This document shows, in pieces, positions 37,001 through 45,621 of a stretch of 64,000 bases of DNA. The notes under the pieces were generated by a model. The model was not told where the DNA came from, did not search any database, and worked only from the letters and a program-made list of their open reading frames with translations. Positions within the stretch are counted from its first letter, which is position 1; the number at the start of each line of letters is the position of its first letter. Made by a program: the position numbers and the translations under genes. Origin of the DNA: an uncultured Methanobrevibacter sp. (GTDB lineage: Archaea > Methanobacteriota > Methanobacteria > Methanobacteriales > Methanobacteriaceae); the NCBI RefSeq assembly GCF_902801725.1, contig NZ_CADCJB010000009.1:23222-87221 (forward strand). The letters run 5' to 3'.

Positions 37001-37578
37001 GCGTCGTTAATCCGTCCACCAGTGAAACAGGTGCAAATACAATCAAGGTAGTTTCAAGATTCAGCGGAAATTCAAACATCAGAATGTATTACTTCGACGG
37101 ATCACGCTATAACTTCAAGGTTTATGGCAATGACGGTAAATTGGTTGGAGCAAACAAAGTTGTTAGCGTTAAAATTAACAAGAAGGCATATAAAGTTAAA
37201 ACAAATAAAAACGGTGCTGCATCACTGGCAATACCAAATACCGTTAAACCAGGCACTTACACAATAACTGCAACTTATGCCGGCCAAACTGTTAAAAATG
37301 TTGTAAAAGTAAACCAGGTACTTAAAACAACAAAAAAGACAGTTAGAAAATCAGCTAAAAAATTAGTGCTTACAGCAATGCTGAAAAACCATCTTAAAGG
37401 TAAAATCATTAAATTCAAATTTAATGGAAAAACCTATAAAGCAAAAACCAATAAAAAAGGAATCGCTCAGGTAACCCTTAAGAAGAATGTCATTAACAAA
37501 CTCAAAAAAGGAAAAACATATGCCGTTGTTGTAATCTATTATAAAGACACAATAAAATCAACAGTAAAAATCAGATAA
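34015..37578 (+). CDS. Adhesin-like surface protein with beta-helix and papain-type (C1) protease domain
   Basis: 1,187 residues. Signal peptide at 1-24 (IIILFVFIFSIGAVSS). Residues about 60-460 are a parallel beta-helix with repeats such as NGGAIYADINGDG, FGGAVVQLGGLLNINNT and YDGGAVYTSNSYVSIDNS. A peptidase C1 domain starts at 478 (LPERFDLRDYNWVSPVKKQG), with catalytic Cys502 in GACWAF, His648 in NHKVCVVGW and Asn678 in IIKNSWGSEWG. Residues about 860-1187 hold Ig-like repeats (TVNGKTSKYTTDSNGFVTI) and a Lys-rich end that recurs in the paralogue, perhaps for binding the pseudomurein wall. Start is TTG with GGAGG eight bases upstream. Likely role: surface attachment and proteolysis. Confidence 0.87.
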   Translation: MKLYKITIIILFVFIFSIGAVSSQDANQTADLDIGTDVELESGNPDLVSTSTGTFIDLNASISQSSAKMDIDQDYAYDIKKDKALSSIEITNKNLSINGNNHIIDGNGLTRIFTVDSSNVVMNNLIIKNANRSAIFIKNSTLITNNVTFENNLAVGGGAICGVSSIYNSSGDRFINNYAKYGSSIYLADRSELYLNDGTFKNDDYFDWSLIYLNSCTVDIQNSAFYNLTSNYCPALYIGECEGRIKNSKFVNLHANKTAGAVALKKIFKEFSIEDCEFINATSEKNGGAIYADINGDGDLPRGNLNIVNSRFEDCTSEFGGAVVQLGGLLNINNTNFTSNIADYDGGAVYTSNSYVSIDNSSFISNKGLTDGFSNGGAIFNDKGSLELIGCTLENNVASNASSIYSYESELTLNECHFNNPTVNSTSICMVFGNGYSQNGTDFNNDVLSLNNTYFETNVKSSQKPFVIINNTIHYDKLPERFDLRDYNWVSPVKKQGDMGACWAFGNVAALESSLMRYLNITYDFSENNVQNSMLKYSKYGVSTITEGGDLYTAVGYLLSWLGISPTEYDSYDELGKISPIISSPNDVHIFDAVFVPARNNVTDNYLIKKAIIDYGALAVSCFAVEDGIYFNTNTSAQYINESSTENHKVCVVGWDDNYSKDNFAITPPGDGAWIIKNSWGSEWGDKGYFYISYYDGSFASKKELTGYIIKNDINYDMIYQHDIGGDLVLLDANYYMNKYIAEEDALIAAVGTYFDSSNLNYEFSVFVNDVEVYTHKGASEFRGYSTIPLNKFIKIKKGDAFKVIFKNKAPALTDGRTPIDKDVTFQSDDGKTWEDLSNTQRVAVLKVYTIPDLNIADDLVKYYGDDTPYTANVQPGDKVIFEINGITATVTADENGSAELGIDLKPGTYYIKVNYNGTKYPFNVIIKSTISSQDATRGYNSNYNHKIQLLDKKGNALNNTAITVTVNGKTSKYTTDSNGFVTIKFTKLTANQKISVVNPSTSETGANTIKVVSRFSGNSNIRMYYFDGSRYNFKVYGNDGKLVGANKVVSVKINKKAYKVKTNKNGAASLAIPNTVKPGTYTITATYAGQTVKNVVKVNQVLKTTKKTVRKSAKKLVLTAMLKNHLKGKIIKFKFNGKTYKAKTNKKGIAQVTLKKNVINKLKKGKTYAVVVIYYKDTIKSTVKIR

Positions 37579-37605
37579 ATAAGGAAATAATTATTTTCCT
37601 TATTT
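37578..37605 (+). terminator. Terminator after adhesin-protease gene 1
   Basis: AAATAAGGAAA and TTTTCCTTATTTT form a stem right after the stop, followed by AATTTTTTTATA. Confidence 0.65.
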
Positions 37606-37630
37606 TAATTTTTTTATATCACCATTTACC

Positions 37631-37660
37631 AAATTCCTATAAAATGTATGAGATAGATCG
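37631..37660 (+). repeat. Partial copy of the ~65-bp intergenic repeat
   Basis: AAATTCCTATAAAATGTATG plus AGATAGATCG matches the core of the copies at 61.85 and 63.9 kb with few changes but lacks the TACGAA arm. It may be a decayed copy. Confidence 0.35.
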
Positions 37661-37707
37661 TTTTTTAAAAAAAAGAAGAGTAGATGCTGATGCACCTACT
37701 GAATATA

Positions 37708-38433
37708 TTAATGAACTCCCGCCTGAATTGCAGACATTATAAAGCCGGAAAAATCTATCATTAAATGAACAATATATGATACAAATACGTTTTTTGTTTT
37801 CATATATGCATATAAATTAAATATAGAACCGAGTCCCTGAATTAATAGTATTTGAAAAATTCTTCCAGAATATGCAGAGTAATGAGCCATTCCAAAAATA
37901 AACAATGAACCAAAAATACCTATACATAGACTAATGTCACGATTTCCAGTTGATTTATATATTGCATACATTATAAGCAATAGCAGGAATATTTTTAAGA
38001 ACTCCTCACCCATAAGCTGTAGAAAAATTGTTACAATAAATGTAGGACTTAGTTGTTCGGCTATTGGAAGAATTCCATTACCAGCAAGAGGATAATGCAT
38101 TAATGCTAAAATTGGAGTAGCTATTAGCATAACATATAAAATATAGCCAAGAAAAGATAATATAATTGTTTTAATGTCTTTTAACCTTATCCTTTTAAAG
38201 AACAATCCATAATTTCTTTTACAGATGTACAATGCAGGAATTATTGTTACCAAAAATATCATTACAGATTTGAGTGCAGGATGCGAACTAAACAAAGAAA
38301 TTGTAATTATGACCAAAATAACTGATATTAATACAATAGACCAATCAGCTGTGGATAGCTTCGGCACGTCATTGTAGAAAGGAAAATCAATCCCATCATC
38401 TAAAAATTTAAATTTGTCTTTTAAAGAGAACAT
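37708..38433 (-). CDS. CPBP/Abi-like intramembrane metalloprotease family protein
   Basis: 241 residues with about seven membrane helices after a soluble 30-residue start. LMGEEFLKIFLLL carries the EE pair of CPBP (CAAX-protease and bacteriocin-processing) proteins, although the usual EExxxR is EEFLK here. IFGMAHYSA gives FxxxH and YIVHLMIDFSG a late His/Asp motif. PrsW-type proteases share the EE and His pattern, so the subfamily is not certain. It follows adhesin-protease gene 2 on the same strand, separated by a hairpin terminator. Possible roles are processing surface proteins or peptide self-protection, inferred only from neighbourhood. Confidence 0.65.
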   Translation of the reverse strand: MFSLKDKFKFLDDGIDFPFYNDVPKLSTADWSIVLISVILVIITISLFSSHPALKSVMIFLVTIIPALYICKRNYGLFFKRIRLKDIKTIILSFLGYILYVMLIATPILALMHYPLAGNGILPIAEQLSPTFIVTIFLQLMGEEFLKIFLLLLIMYAIYKSTGNRDISLCIGIFGSLFIFGMAHYSAYSGRIFQILLIQGLGSIFNLYAYMKTKNVFVSYIVHLMIDFSGFIMSAIQAGVH

Positions 38434-38459
38434 GACAATTCACCTCCATAAATAAAAAA

Positions 38460-38480
38460 ATAGATGAATAATTCATCTAT
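38460..38480 (-). terminator. Terminator of adhesin-protease gene 2
   Basis: ATAGATGAAT-A-ATTCATCTAT is a perfect hairpin overlapping the stop codon, followed on the minus strand by a T7 run. A canonical terminator shape. Confidence 0.7.
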
Positions 38481-41400
38481 CTAACATTAACTGTTGTTTT
38501 AATAGTGTCTTTAAAGTAACTCACCTTAACTACGTATGTTTTACCCTTTTTAAGCTTTTTAATAACATTTTTATTCAATGCTTTTTGTGCTATGCCTTTT
38601 GCATTGGTTTTTACTTTATATGTCTTGCCGTTGAATTTGAATGTTATTATTTTGCCTTTAACAAATTTGCCATTGATTTTAAGTGTTGCTTTTAATGTGA
38701 ATTTTTTAGCAGTCTTTTTAACAGTGACTTTGCTTGCCTTAAGCACATGTTTTACAGTGATTTTGTTCTTGTAGGTTTTGCCATTGTATGTGGTTGTCAT
38801 GGAATAAGTTTTTGGAAGCTGTGTTATCTTTATTTTAGCAATTCCACTGTTGTCAGTCCTGACTGTAGTTGATTGACCGTTAATTTTGAATTTAACACTT
38901 GCACCTACAACAACATGGCCGTCAGCTGTTGTAACTTTGACTGAAAAGTATTTGCCGCCGCCATAGTCGACTGCAATGTTTTTGTTGCCAACGATAGCAG
39001 TATCATCTTCTAACGTATATGCTTTAATACAGGCAACCTGTCCGTATTTCTGATACAAATCTTTCCAAGATCCATCATCAATATTAGTTAATGAAACACC
39101 CTTCTCATAGTGCATCCTTACTGGAATAGATATGCCTAATGCCGGGGATGTTACATAAATACTAAATTTATCACCTTTTTTAATTGGAATGTACTTGTTC
39201 AATTTAATGGTGTGGTATCCCCGATAAGGTGAAACGCCTTTTTGAGTATAGACCACAGCACCATTCACTGCAACTTTAATTGTATAATCCATGCCGCTCT
39301 GATTAAAGTAGGTTCCAACAGCAGCTATCAAATCATCTTCGACACTGACAAAGTTATTCACATTTGTTATAGGAGTGCCGTATAATTCACTGGTTTCATC
39401 ATACATCATAAATTCCCAAATACCTGTAAAATCATATTGATAATTCTTATTGTATGGCAAAGTATTTTCAAACACATATGCGACCGCCTGTTCTGTTAGT
39501 TTGTCATCGGCGCATAATGTTCCATCATAATATGAAATGAACATGTATCCTCCATCACCACATTGGGCTCCCCAACTGTTTTTGATAATCCATGCCCCAT
39601 CACCTTCAGGTGTGGTGGCGAAGTTTTCTTTTGAATAATTATCATCCCATCCAACAATAGCAACTGCATGATTTGGAGCACCATTCAAATGATAAAAAGC
39701 ACCCGAAGTATCGTTATAACCTTCTGGATCTTGAAAAGCATCAAAAAGTACAGCCAATGCACCATATTTAAGAATAGCTTTTTTAAGAGCAGGATTTCCT
39801 GGAATTGATACTTTTCCAGAATCAATTAAAACAAAATCCTGAAGGTGTATTGTTTGATTTGTGTGGATTGAAGGAGATAATTTTCCAACTTCATCATATA
39901 TGTCATAAACCTGCGGAAATGCTCCAATCCAAGATAAAAGATAACCTGCCGCAATCATTTCATTCGCACTTTCGACATTACCGGATCCGTATCTGCTGAA
40001 AATAAGCATGGAATCCTGCATATTATTTTCTGAAATATCATATGATATCCCAGTATTTTTCAATAAAGCAGATTCAAATGCTGCTATTCCACCAAATGCC
40101 CAACAAGAACCCATACTTCCTTGATCCCTAACTGGTGTAAGCCATCCGATTTCCCTCAAATCAAATCTGGTAGGAAGAATACTAAGGTCAATGCTGTTTG
40201 TGGTTAAATTTAATTTCATTCCTTCGCCAGTAATCACACTTGGATAATATGTGTTATTCAAATCATCTTTAGAAATTGTATCGTTCCCATATATTCGACC
40301 TATTGTTGATTCAACATCATCAAAATAAGTATAAACAGGATTATTGTTGTTGTTAAAGGTTATATTATCCAGATGATATTCGGCATCATAAATTAATATT
40401 CCACCGGCCATTGAAGCGCTATTATTATTGAATTCTGAATCCGTAAGATTTAAAAGGCCGAAATCAAAATATAGTGCGCCTCCGGATGTTTGATAATTAG
40501 GCTGTGACACCACTTTATTTGAATTGAATTTACAATTGATTATTTCTGCAATTACATCTGAAAGATATGCTGCCCCTCCGGCATAAACTGCAAAACAGTC
40601 GGTGAAGCTTGAATCTTTAAGGGTTAAATTACCGGTTAGCTGAACAAAAGCCCCGCCAAAACCTGAGAAAATATTATTGAAAGTTGAATTTCGAATAGTT
40701 ATTTCAATTGGTTCTGTAATTGGTTCGGTACCCTCTCCTTCGACATCGACAAATACTGCCCCTGCATTTTTAGTTGAAGTAGTATTTGCAAATAAACAAT
40801 TTTCAATAATTGCCTGTTTAGGTACCCGAATTCCTACAGCACCAACGGATTCATTTGCTTTTAAATTATAAAATTTAGTATTATTGATGATTACATAGCA
40901 CTCTTGAGCAAATACTGCAGGAGCATATTTTGACGAAACATTATTGAAAATACAATTATCAATAGATAATACAGTGAAATCCCGCTCGTTAGTAGAAATT
41001 GACCCCCACTTACTGAAATATTTTGATGTAAAATTACTGTATTCAACATTTAAAGTACCGGTTTCCAAATAAAGTGCACTGCCCCTATCTGAATAACCAT
41101 CAATAAAGTTACAATTAGAAATATTAACAATGGCATTTGCCGCAATAGTCATTGCTCCTCCAAAGAGTTTTGCACCATTGTTAATAAATGTAACATTATT
41201 TAAAGTTAATGACCCTTTTTCAGCAATTATTGCACCACCATACCCATCAGAATAACCATTAACAAACTTAAGATTGTTTATTGTGATATTTTTTCCTAAA
41301 ACGACGAACATTGACACCTGACCATTTCCATCAAGTATGTGGTTATTTCCATTTATTACAAAATTATCTTTAACAATACCAATTGGCTTTCTAATATCAG

Positions 41401-41677
41401 CATTATTGAATTTATAGTCCTTTTCTATTTCCAATACTTCCCCAGATGCAGAAATATCCTTAGCTAAATCTGTAAACGTATTGTTAGTTTCACTTTCACC
41501 ATATTTGTTATATTCTGTACTTTGCAAGACTGCTGGCTCATCATTAAGAGCAGCATCCCCCATTTCTATTGTATTATCTGTACTTATTGTTTCATTGCTA
41601 ATTTCTTCTGTTGCTGAGACCGCACCTATTGAAACTATCAAAAAAAGCAATAAAAACCCTATTGCCGTGAATTTCAT
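38477..41677 (-). CDS. Adhesin-like surface protein with beta-helix and papain-type (C1) protease domain, paralogue 2
   Basis: 1,066 residues with the same plan as the protein at 34-37.6 kb, on the opposite strand. Signal peptide at 1-22 (IGFLLLFLIVSIGAVSA), acidic Ser/Thr-rich stretch, beta-helix to about 495 (GYGGAIIAEKGSLTLNNVTF; FGGAFVQLTGNLTLKDS), then C1 protease from LPTRFDLREIGWLTPVRDQG with Cys525 (GSCWAF), His670 (APNHAVAIVGW) and Asn700 (IIKNSWGAQCG). One Ig-like repeat and the Lys-rich C-terminal module close the protein; it has fewer C-terminal repeats than paralogue 1. GGGGGT five bases before ATG supports the start. The full catalytic set suggests an active protease. Confidence 0.87.
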   Translation of the reverse strand: MKFTAIGFLLLFLIVSIGAVSATEEISNETISTDNTIEMGDAALNDEPAVLQSTEYNKYGESETNNTFTDLAKDISASGEVLEIEKDYKFNNADIRKPIGIVKDNFVINGNNHILDGNGQVSMFVVLGKNITINNLKFVNGYSDGYGGAIIAEKGSLTLNNVTFINNGAKLFGGAMTIAANAIVNISNCNFIDGYSDRGSALYLETGTLNVEYSNFTSKYFSKWGSISTNERDFTVLSIDNCIFNNVSSKYAPAVFAQECYVIINNTKFYNLKANESVGAVGIRVPKQAIIENCLFANTTSTKNAGAVFVDVEGEGTEPITEPIEITIRNSTFNNIFSGFGGAFVQLTGNLTLKDSSFTDCFAVYAGGAAYLSDVIAEIINCKFNSNKVVSQPNYQTSGGALYFDFGLLNLTDSEFNNNSASMAGGILIYDAEYHLDNITFNNNNNPVYTYFDDVESTIGRIYGNDTISKDDLNNTYYPSVITGEGMKLNLTTNSIDLSILPTRFDLREIGWLTPVRDQGSMGSCWAFGGIAAFESALLKNTGISYDISENNMQDSMLIFSRYGSGNVESANEMIAAGYLLSWIGAFPQVYDIYDEVGKLSPSIHTNQTIHLQDFVLIDSGKVSIPGNPALKKAILKYGALAVLFDAFQDPEGYNDTSGAFYHLNGAPNHAVAIVGWDDNYSKENFATTPEGDGAWIIKNSWGAQCGDGGYMFISYYDGTLCADDKLTEQAVAYVFENTLPYNKNYQYDFTGIWEFMMYDETSELYGTPITNVNNFVSVEDDLIAAVGTYFNQSGMDYTIKVAVNGAVVYTQKGVSPYRGYHTIKLNKYIPIKKGDKFSIYVTSPALGISIPVRMHYEKGVSLTNIDDGSWKDLYQKYGQVACIKAYTLEDDTAIVGNKNIAVDYGGGKYFSVKVTTADGHVVVGASVKFKINGQSTTVRTDNSGIAKIKITQLPKTYSMTTTYNGKTYKNKITVKHVLKASKVTVKKTAKKFTLKATLKINGKFVKGKIITFKFNGKTYKVKTNAKGIAQKALNKNVIKKLKKGKTYVVKVSYFKDTIKTTVNVR

Positions 41678-42082
41678 AGATTACCCCCAATTAATCAAAA
41701 TTTAACCCATAAATAAAAAAAAATATGAATATTATTTTTACCTGTTATCGAATATTGAATATTTTTTAAACAACAGGTTAAAAAAAAGTTTATTCCCATA
41801 CATATATAAAAATATCGATTTAATTCCAAAGAAGACATTTTGTTCTATTACATACGAATATATCTTTAATCTGATTTTAAATCATTTTTAACAGAATAAT
41901 TGAAATTTGAGATAATTTTATCCAAAAGATAATTAGAAATCTCACAAAAAAGCAATTGTCACAAAATTCTTAAATTAAAAATATTGCTTTTTAGTTATAT
42001 CCAAAAAATCTTCCGTTAATTTCATCATTTCCAATACTGCAATAGATTGATGTTAAATATCATGATATGAAAAATGTTTTGG
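41678..42082. other. Intergenic region with promoter-side inverted repeat
   Basis: A 405-bp AT-rich gap between the MFS gene and adhesin-protease gene 2, both on the minus strand. TTTTTACCTGTT (41735-41746) and AACAGGTTAAAAA (41772-41784) form an inverted repeat with one bulge, about 60-110 bp upstream of the adhesin start, a possible operator. No ORF is seen. Confidence 0.45.
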
Positions 42083-43627
42083 TCATGCATCCTTTTTAGC
42101 CCATTCCGGTGCAATGCGTTTAAAGAACCTTACGGCACTTTCATTAGCAACATAATCATATCTGAATTTGCTGTAGAAAAGCAAAATTACTGCAGACAAA
42201 TTTAACAATATGCATATAAACATCATTAAGTTAGCTGACTGAACGAATAAATGATTAATATGGTTAGGTCCCAATTGCTGATTTCCAATGAAAATTGACA
42301 ATATGACTGCGAAAATTCCAGCACTTAAAATTTTACCTAATTCCTTACTGGTTGATAAAACTGAACTTGCATCAGGTAAATCTTTTTCATCCACAATAGT
42401 TAAAACGTATTTATTATTTGGAGCTGAAAACAATCCATTGCCTATTCCTTGTAAGGCGCATCCAACAAGAATAATATTAAATGGTATAAAATCAACAAAG
42501 AAAAATATGACTGATGATACGCATATGAACATCATTGCCACACCGGATATTATTCTTGAATCTATCCTATTTGAAAGCCTGCCTGAAAAACCGGATATCC
42601 CTATCATGATAATAGGTGCAATAAGAAGAATAAAACTCACGACAATCTCTTCAACATTTAAAACATATTGCAAATGCAGTGCCAGTACAGTAATGGTAAT
42701 TGTTACAGTGAAATAAGTTATCATAGCAGCATAATTTCCAATCACATATTTAGCATCCTTAAGCAACTCAAAATTAAATATCGGTTCTGGAACGCTTTTT
42801 TCAACTTTAATCAATATTATGAATAAAATAACGCTGACTACTACAAAAACAATTCCAAACTCATCCAATAATGTCATCCCATAGGTAAACAGACACATCA
42901 TAACAACGTAGATTAGTGAACCTTTATTGTCGACAGGTTTCTTTTCTGTAGCCCATTCATAGTCAATTCCATTCAGCAATATCAACAGAATAGCTATTAT
43001 TGGGAGAACCATTAAAAATGCCCATTTCCAACTTAATACAGAAATTGCCAATCCCATAAATACCGGAGCAATTAACAATCCAACATATCCTGCCGATGAA
43101 ACTACACCTAATGCAGAACCTATTTCACTATCCTCAAACTCTTCAACTACAATAACATATAAGCTAATGGCCAAAATAGCAGCTGAAAATCCTTGCATCA
43201 GTCTAGATAAAAGAAACATAAAATCATTTATCGAAAATGCTGAGATTAAAATAGAAAATAGCAGTAATAAAAGACTTATTTTAGTGGATTTTTTAACCCC
43301 ATACTGTGAAATGATATTAGCAAAAGGCAGACTGAAAGCTACAAAACTCATCATATAAATTATATTTACCCACAAAATTGCTTCAGCAGAAAAATTCAAT
43401 TCGATGGCTATACCTGGCAGTGCAATAACAGTCATGTTAGCAATTAACTGTATGATTAACTGAGATATCGCTACAACAATCAAAGTTGATTTCTTATCTG
43501 AAATTTTAAAAATAATATCCCCACCAAATTGAATATTATATATATTCCATATTGTTTTTATAGTTAGCTTTAAGATAACAAAGCCTAATAAAACGTACGC
43601 ATAGTTCACATGCCTATCTTTCACCAC
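42083..43627 (-). CDS. MFS multidrug exporter, DHA2 (14-TM) type
   Basis: Up to 514 residues. The DHA2 pattern is clear: VVAISQLIIQLIANMTVIALPGIAIEL as helix 1, a D/N-poor loop, SQYGVKKSTKIS as motif A, FLLSRLMQGFSAAILAISLY as motif B, and GVVSSAGYVGLLIAPVFMGLAISVLSWKWAFLM as motif C. It would use the proton gradient to export drugs or the NRPS peptides. The first about 45 residues are unusual for the family and the GTG at 43627 has a poor ribosome site. GGTGGGGAT near codon 36 suggests translation may begin near SDKKSTLIVV, though without a standard start codon there. It lies between the adhesin and MATE genes on the same strand. Confidence 0.82.
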   Translation of the reverse strand: MVKDRHVNYAYVLLGFVILKLTIKTIWNIYNIQFGGDIIFKISDKKSTLIVVAISQLIIQLIANMTVIALPGIAIELNFSAEAILWVNIIYMMSFVAFSLPFANIISQYGVKKSTKISLLLLLFSILISAFSINDFMFLLSRLMQGFSAAILAISLYVIVVEEFEDSEIGSALGVVSSAGYVGLLIAPVFMGLAISVLSWKWAFLMVLPIIAILLILLNGIDYEWATEKKPVDNKGSLIYVVMMCLFTYGMTLLDEFGIVFVVVSVILFIILIKVEKSVPEPIFNFELLKDAKYVIGNYAAMITYFTVTITITVLALHLQYVLNVEEIVVSFILLIAPIIMIGISGFSGRLSNRIDSRIISGVAMMFICVSSVIFFFVDFIPFNIILVGCALQGIGNGLFSAPNNKYVLTIVDEKDLPDASSVLSTSKELGKILSAGIFAVILSIFIGNQQLGPNHINHLFVQSANLMMFICILLNLSAVILLFYSKFRYDYVANESAVRFFKRIAPEWAKKDA

Positions 43628-43665
43628 TGAAAACTTTAATAAAAAATGGGCACAAATTTAAGTAT

Positions 43666-43836
43666 ATGAATGAAAATCTTTATGGAATGTTTGATAAAGT
43701 TTTACAATCCGAATATTCTATTATAGAAGATGGCTCAAAAAAGACTATTAAACTGGGAAAAAATGCAAAATACGGGACAATGGAGACTTATTCCTTATTT
43801 GATGGAATAATTCTGTTAAACTACCTAGACCTATAG
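43666..43836 (+). pseudogene. N-terminal remnant of an AraC-like regulator gene
   Basis: A 56-codon frame, MNENLYGMFDKVLQS... ending YGTMETYSLFDGIILLNYLDL, then TAG. The GTME-x-Y-x-LFDGI-x-L segment resembles the start of AraC-type regulators of Firmicutes and Methanobrevibacter. No DNA-binding domain follows, so this is probably a truncated leftover in the MFS/MATE gap; a genuine micro-protein is less likely. Confidence 0.4.
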
Positions 43837-43853
43837 AGGTCGAGGCAGTTCAA
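43824..43853 (+). repeat. Hairpin element, copy 2
   Basis: CCTAGACCT/AGGTCGAGG stem around ATAG, followed by CAGTTCAA. It has the same layout as the minus-strand copy at 33838-33867: nine-base arms, four-base loop and the same eight-base tail, with changed but still paired stem bases. It could end the AraC remnant transcript, as a T7 run follows at about 43869. Confidence 0.4.
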
Positions 43854-43878
43854 CTGAAATTTAATCATTTTTTTATAA

Positions 43879-45621
43879 TTAATTTCGACTTTTGATTGTA
43901 ATTACAGTGCTGTTTAACCCCAATACCCTCGAATAATCAATTTTATCAGCAATCTTATTCAAAACACTGATATTGTCAAATTCAAGATTATCATTTTCAA
44001 CTACAGGATTAAAGTCAATGCCTGTATCCTTAATAGAAATTAAAATATTTTCACCATTATTTTTAACAATGACATCAATTGCATCAACATATTCATTGAT
44101 ATTGATGATATTGACAAGCATTTCTTCAATAGCCATACTAACCAATACTGCCGATTTATTTTCGGCCAAATATTCCTGAACTTGGCTAGATAACTCTACA
44201 GCCTGTTTGACATCGCCTTCGATTGTATATGCAAATACCTTTTCATCATCATTATGTTTGTTTATGAAAAATCCTGAGTATTCGCCATTAGTTTTTTTGT
44301 TGAGATATTTTGAATATACGAGTATGTATAATATTGTAAGGACTTCGGCAATAGTGAATGAAATCCAAATTCCGTTTGCACCCATCAAAAATGACAATAA
44401 AAATGCAAATATCACCGGAAAGACACAGCCTTCAAGTATGGATATGGTATTTGACAATTTATCTTTTTGAATAGCTTGGGCGTAAAAGGTATACAGGAAC
44501 GTAATTGCTATTCCAACATAACTCAATGAGAAAATCCTGATTGCATTCAATACAATAGGGATATCTGAAGGATTGTTGACATGGTATAACATCAATAACG
44601 ATTGAGGACAGATAATGAAGAACACAGACAGTATTAAACTTGAAGCCAGAACTATCTTTAAGGATTTTTTCGTAATATAATCAACACTTTTATAGTCCTC
44701 CTCCTGATAATAGACCGATACGATTGGAGACATTGTCTGTGCAGTACCAATCAGGAATATGTAAAGAATAAACAGACTATTGCAGCAGATGTTGAATGCA
44801 ACCAAACCATACTGGCCTATGTATAAGGTAATCAGAGTGTTTATTATAAAAATCTTTATTGTGAAATATAATTGTGTTGATGCACCGGAAAATCCGGATT
44901 TACAGATTTCAGCAGTAGTGCTCAAAAATGACTTGAATTTAACGAAAACGAATTCTAATGTCCTTTTAGGATTGAAGAAGTAAGTTAACATGTAGATAGA
45001 GCCTAAAATATAACCTGCAATTGTTGCGCCGGCCGCACCGGAAAGTCCCCAGCCAAACACTCCAATAAATATAAGATCAAATACAATATTGGCTACATTA
45101 GCCACAATCAATGACCTTAAAGGCAGATCTGCAATCCCATCTGCACGAACAAAGTACGATAAGCACATGATAAAGCATAAGAATGGAATTTCAAATATGT
45201 AAATACTATAATATTGGAAAACAATTGGTTGTATCTGAGCGGAAGGGCATAAAATCGCTATAATCGGACCTGAAAACAGCGTTCCCAAAACCGAGAACAA
45301 TATTCCAATCAACACTAAGGACATTATCGAAACGGAAAATATCCTATTACTTTTTTCATTATCAAACTCCGCCTTTGCAATTGAGCACATTACACTGCCC
45401 CCCAAACCGATCATCCAATAAATTAAATTAACGAATGTGCCCAACGGCTCTACCGGTTGGATAGCAGATAATGCAACAGCACCAATCAAATTACTTACAA
45501 TAATTGAATCAACAAGCAAACAAATATTGCCTGTCATTGAAGTTAATAAGGTAGGAATGAAGAATTCCTTGAATTTACCACTTAATAATTTATAATTACG
45601 TTCATACATTGTTTCACTCAC
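43879..45621 (-). CDS. MATE-family exporter fused to an RsbW-like HATPase domain
   Basis: 580 residues. Residues 1 to about 440 form a 12-helix MATE transporter (FFIPTLLTSMTGNICLLVDSIIVSNLIG; GLSGAAGATIAGYILGSIY). About 455-580 is a histidine-kinase-like ATPase domain of the anti-sigma/serine-kinase type: an N-box VSMAIEEMLVNIININEYVD, a G1 box ISIKDTGIDFNP, and an end like RsbW. The GTG overlaps the NRPS2 stop as GTGA; an in-frame ATG at 45609, eight bases after AGGTGA, is an equally good start. Either way it is translationally coupled to NRPS2. The inferred role is export of the NRPS2 product with ATP or phospho-signalling control. The association of an NRPS with a MatE gene and anti-sigma-type factors is, as I recall, reported for M. 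ruminantium. Confidence 0.85.
   Translation of the reverse strand: MSETMYERNYKLLSGKFKEFFIPTLLTSMTGNICLLVDSIIVSNLIGAVALSAIQPVEPLGTFVNLIYWMIGLGGSVMCSIAKAEFDNEKSNRIFSVSIMSLVLIGILFSVLGTLFSGPIIAILCPSAQIQPIVFQYYSIYIFEIPFLCFIMCLSYFVRADGIADLPLRSLIVANVANIVFDLIFIGVFGWGLSGAAGATIAGYILGSIYMLTYFFNPKRTLEFVFVKFKSFLSTTAEICKSGFSGASTQLYFTIKIFIINTLITLYIGQYGLVAFNICCNSLFILYIFLIGTAQTMSPIVSVYYQEEDYKSVDYITKKSLKIVLASSLILSVFFIICPQSLLMLYHVNNPSDIPIVLNAIRIFSLSYVGIAITFLYTFYAQAIQKDKLSNTISILEGCVFPVIFAFLLSFLMGANGIWISFTIAEVLTILYILVYSKYLNKKTNGEYSGFFINKHNDDEKVFAYTIEGDVKQAVELSSQVQEYLAENKSAVLVSMAIEEMLVNIININEYVDAIDVIVKNNGENILISIKDTGIDFNPVVENDNLEFDNISVLNKIADKIDYSRVLGLNSTVITIKSRN

Noticed and set aside
33838..43853. The two hairpin elements as insertion-sequence ends
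   Set aside because: They lie in opposite orientation 10 kb apart, but no transposase gene or target-site duplication was found between them; kept only as a structural repeat.
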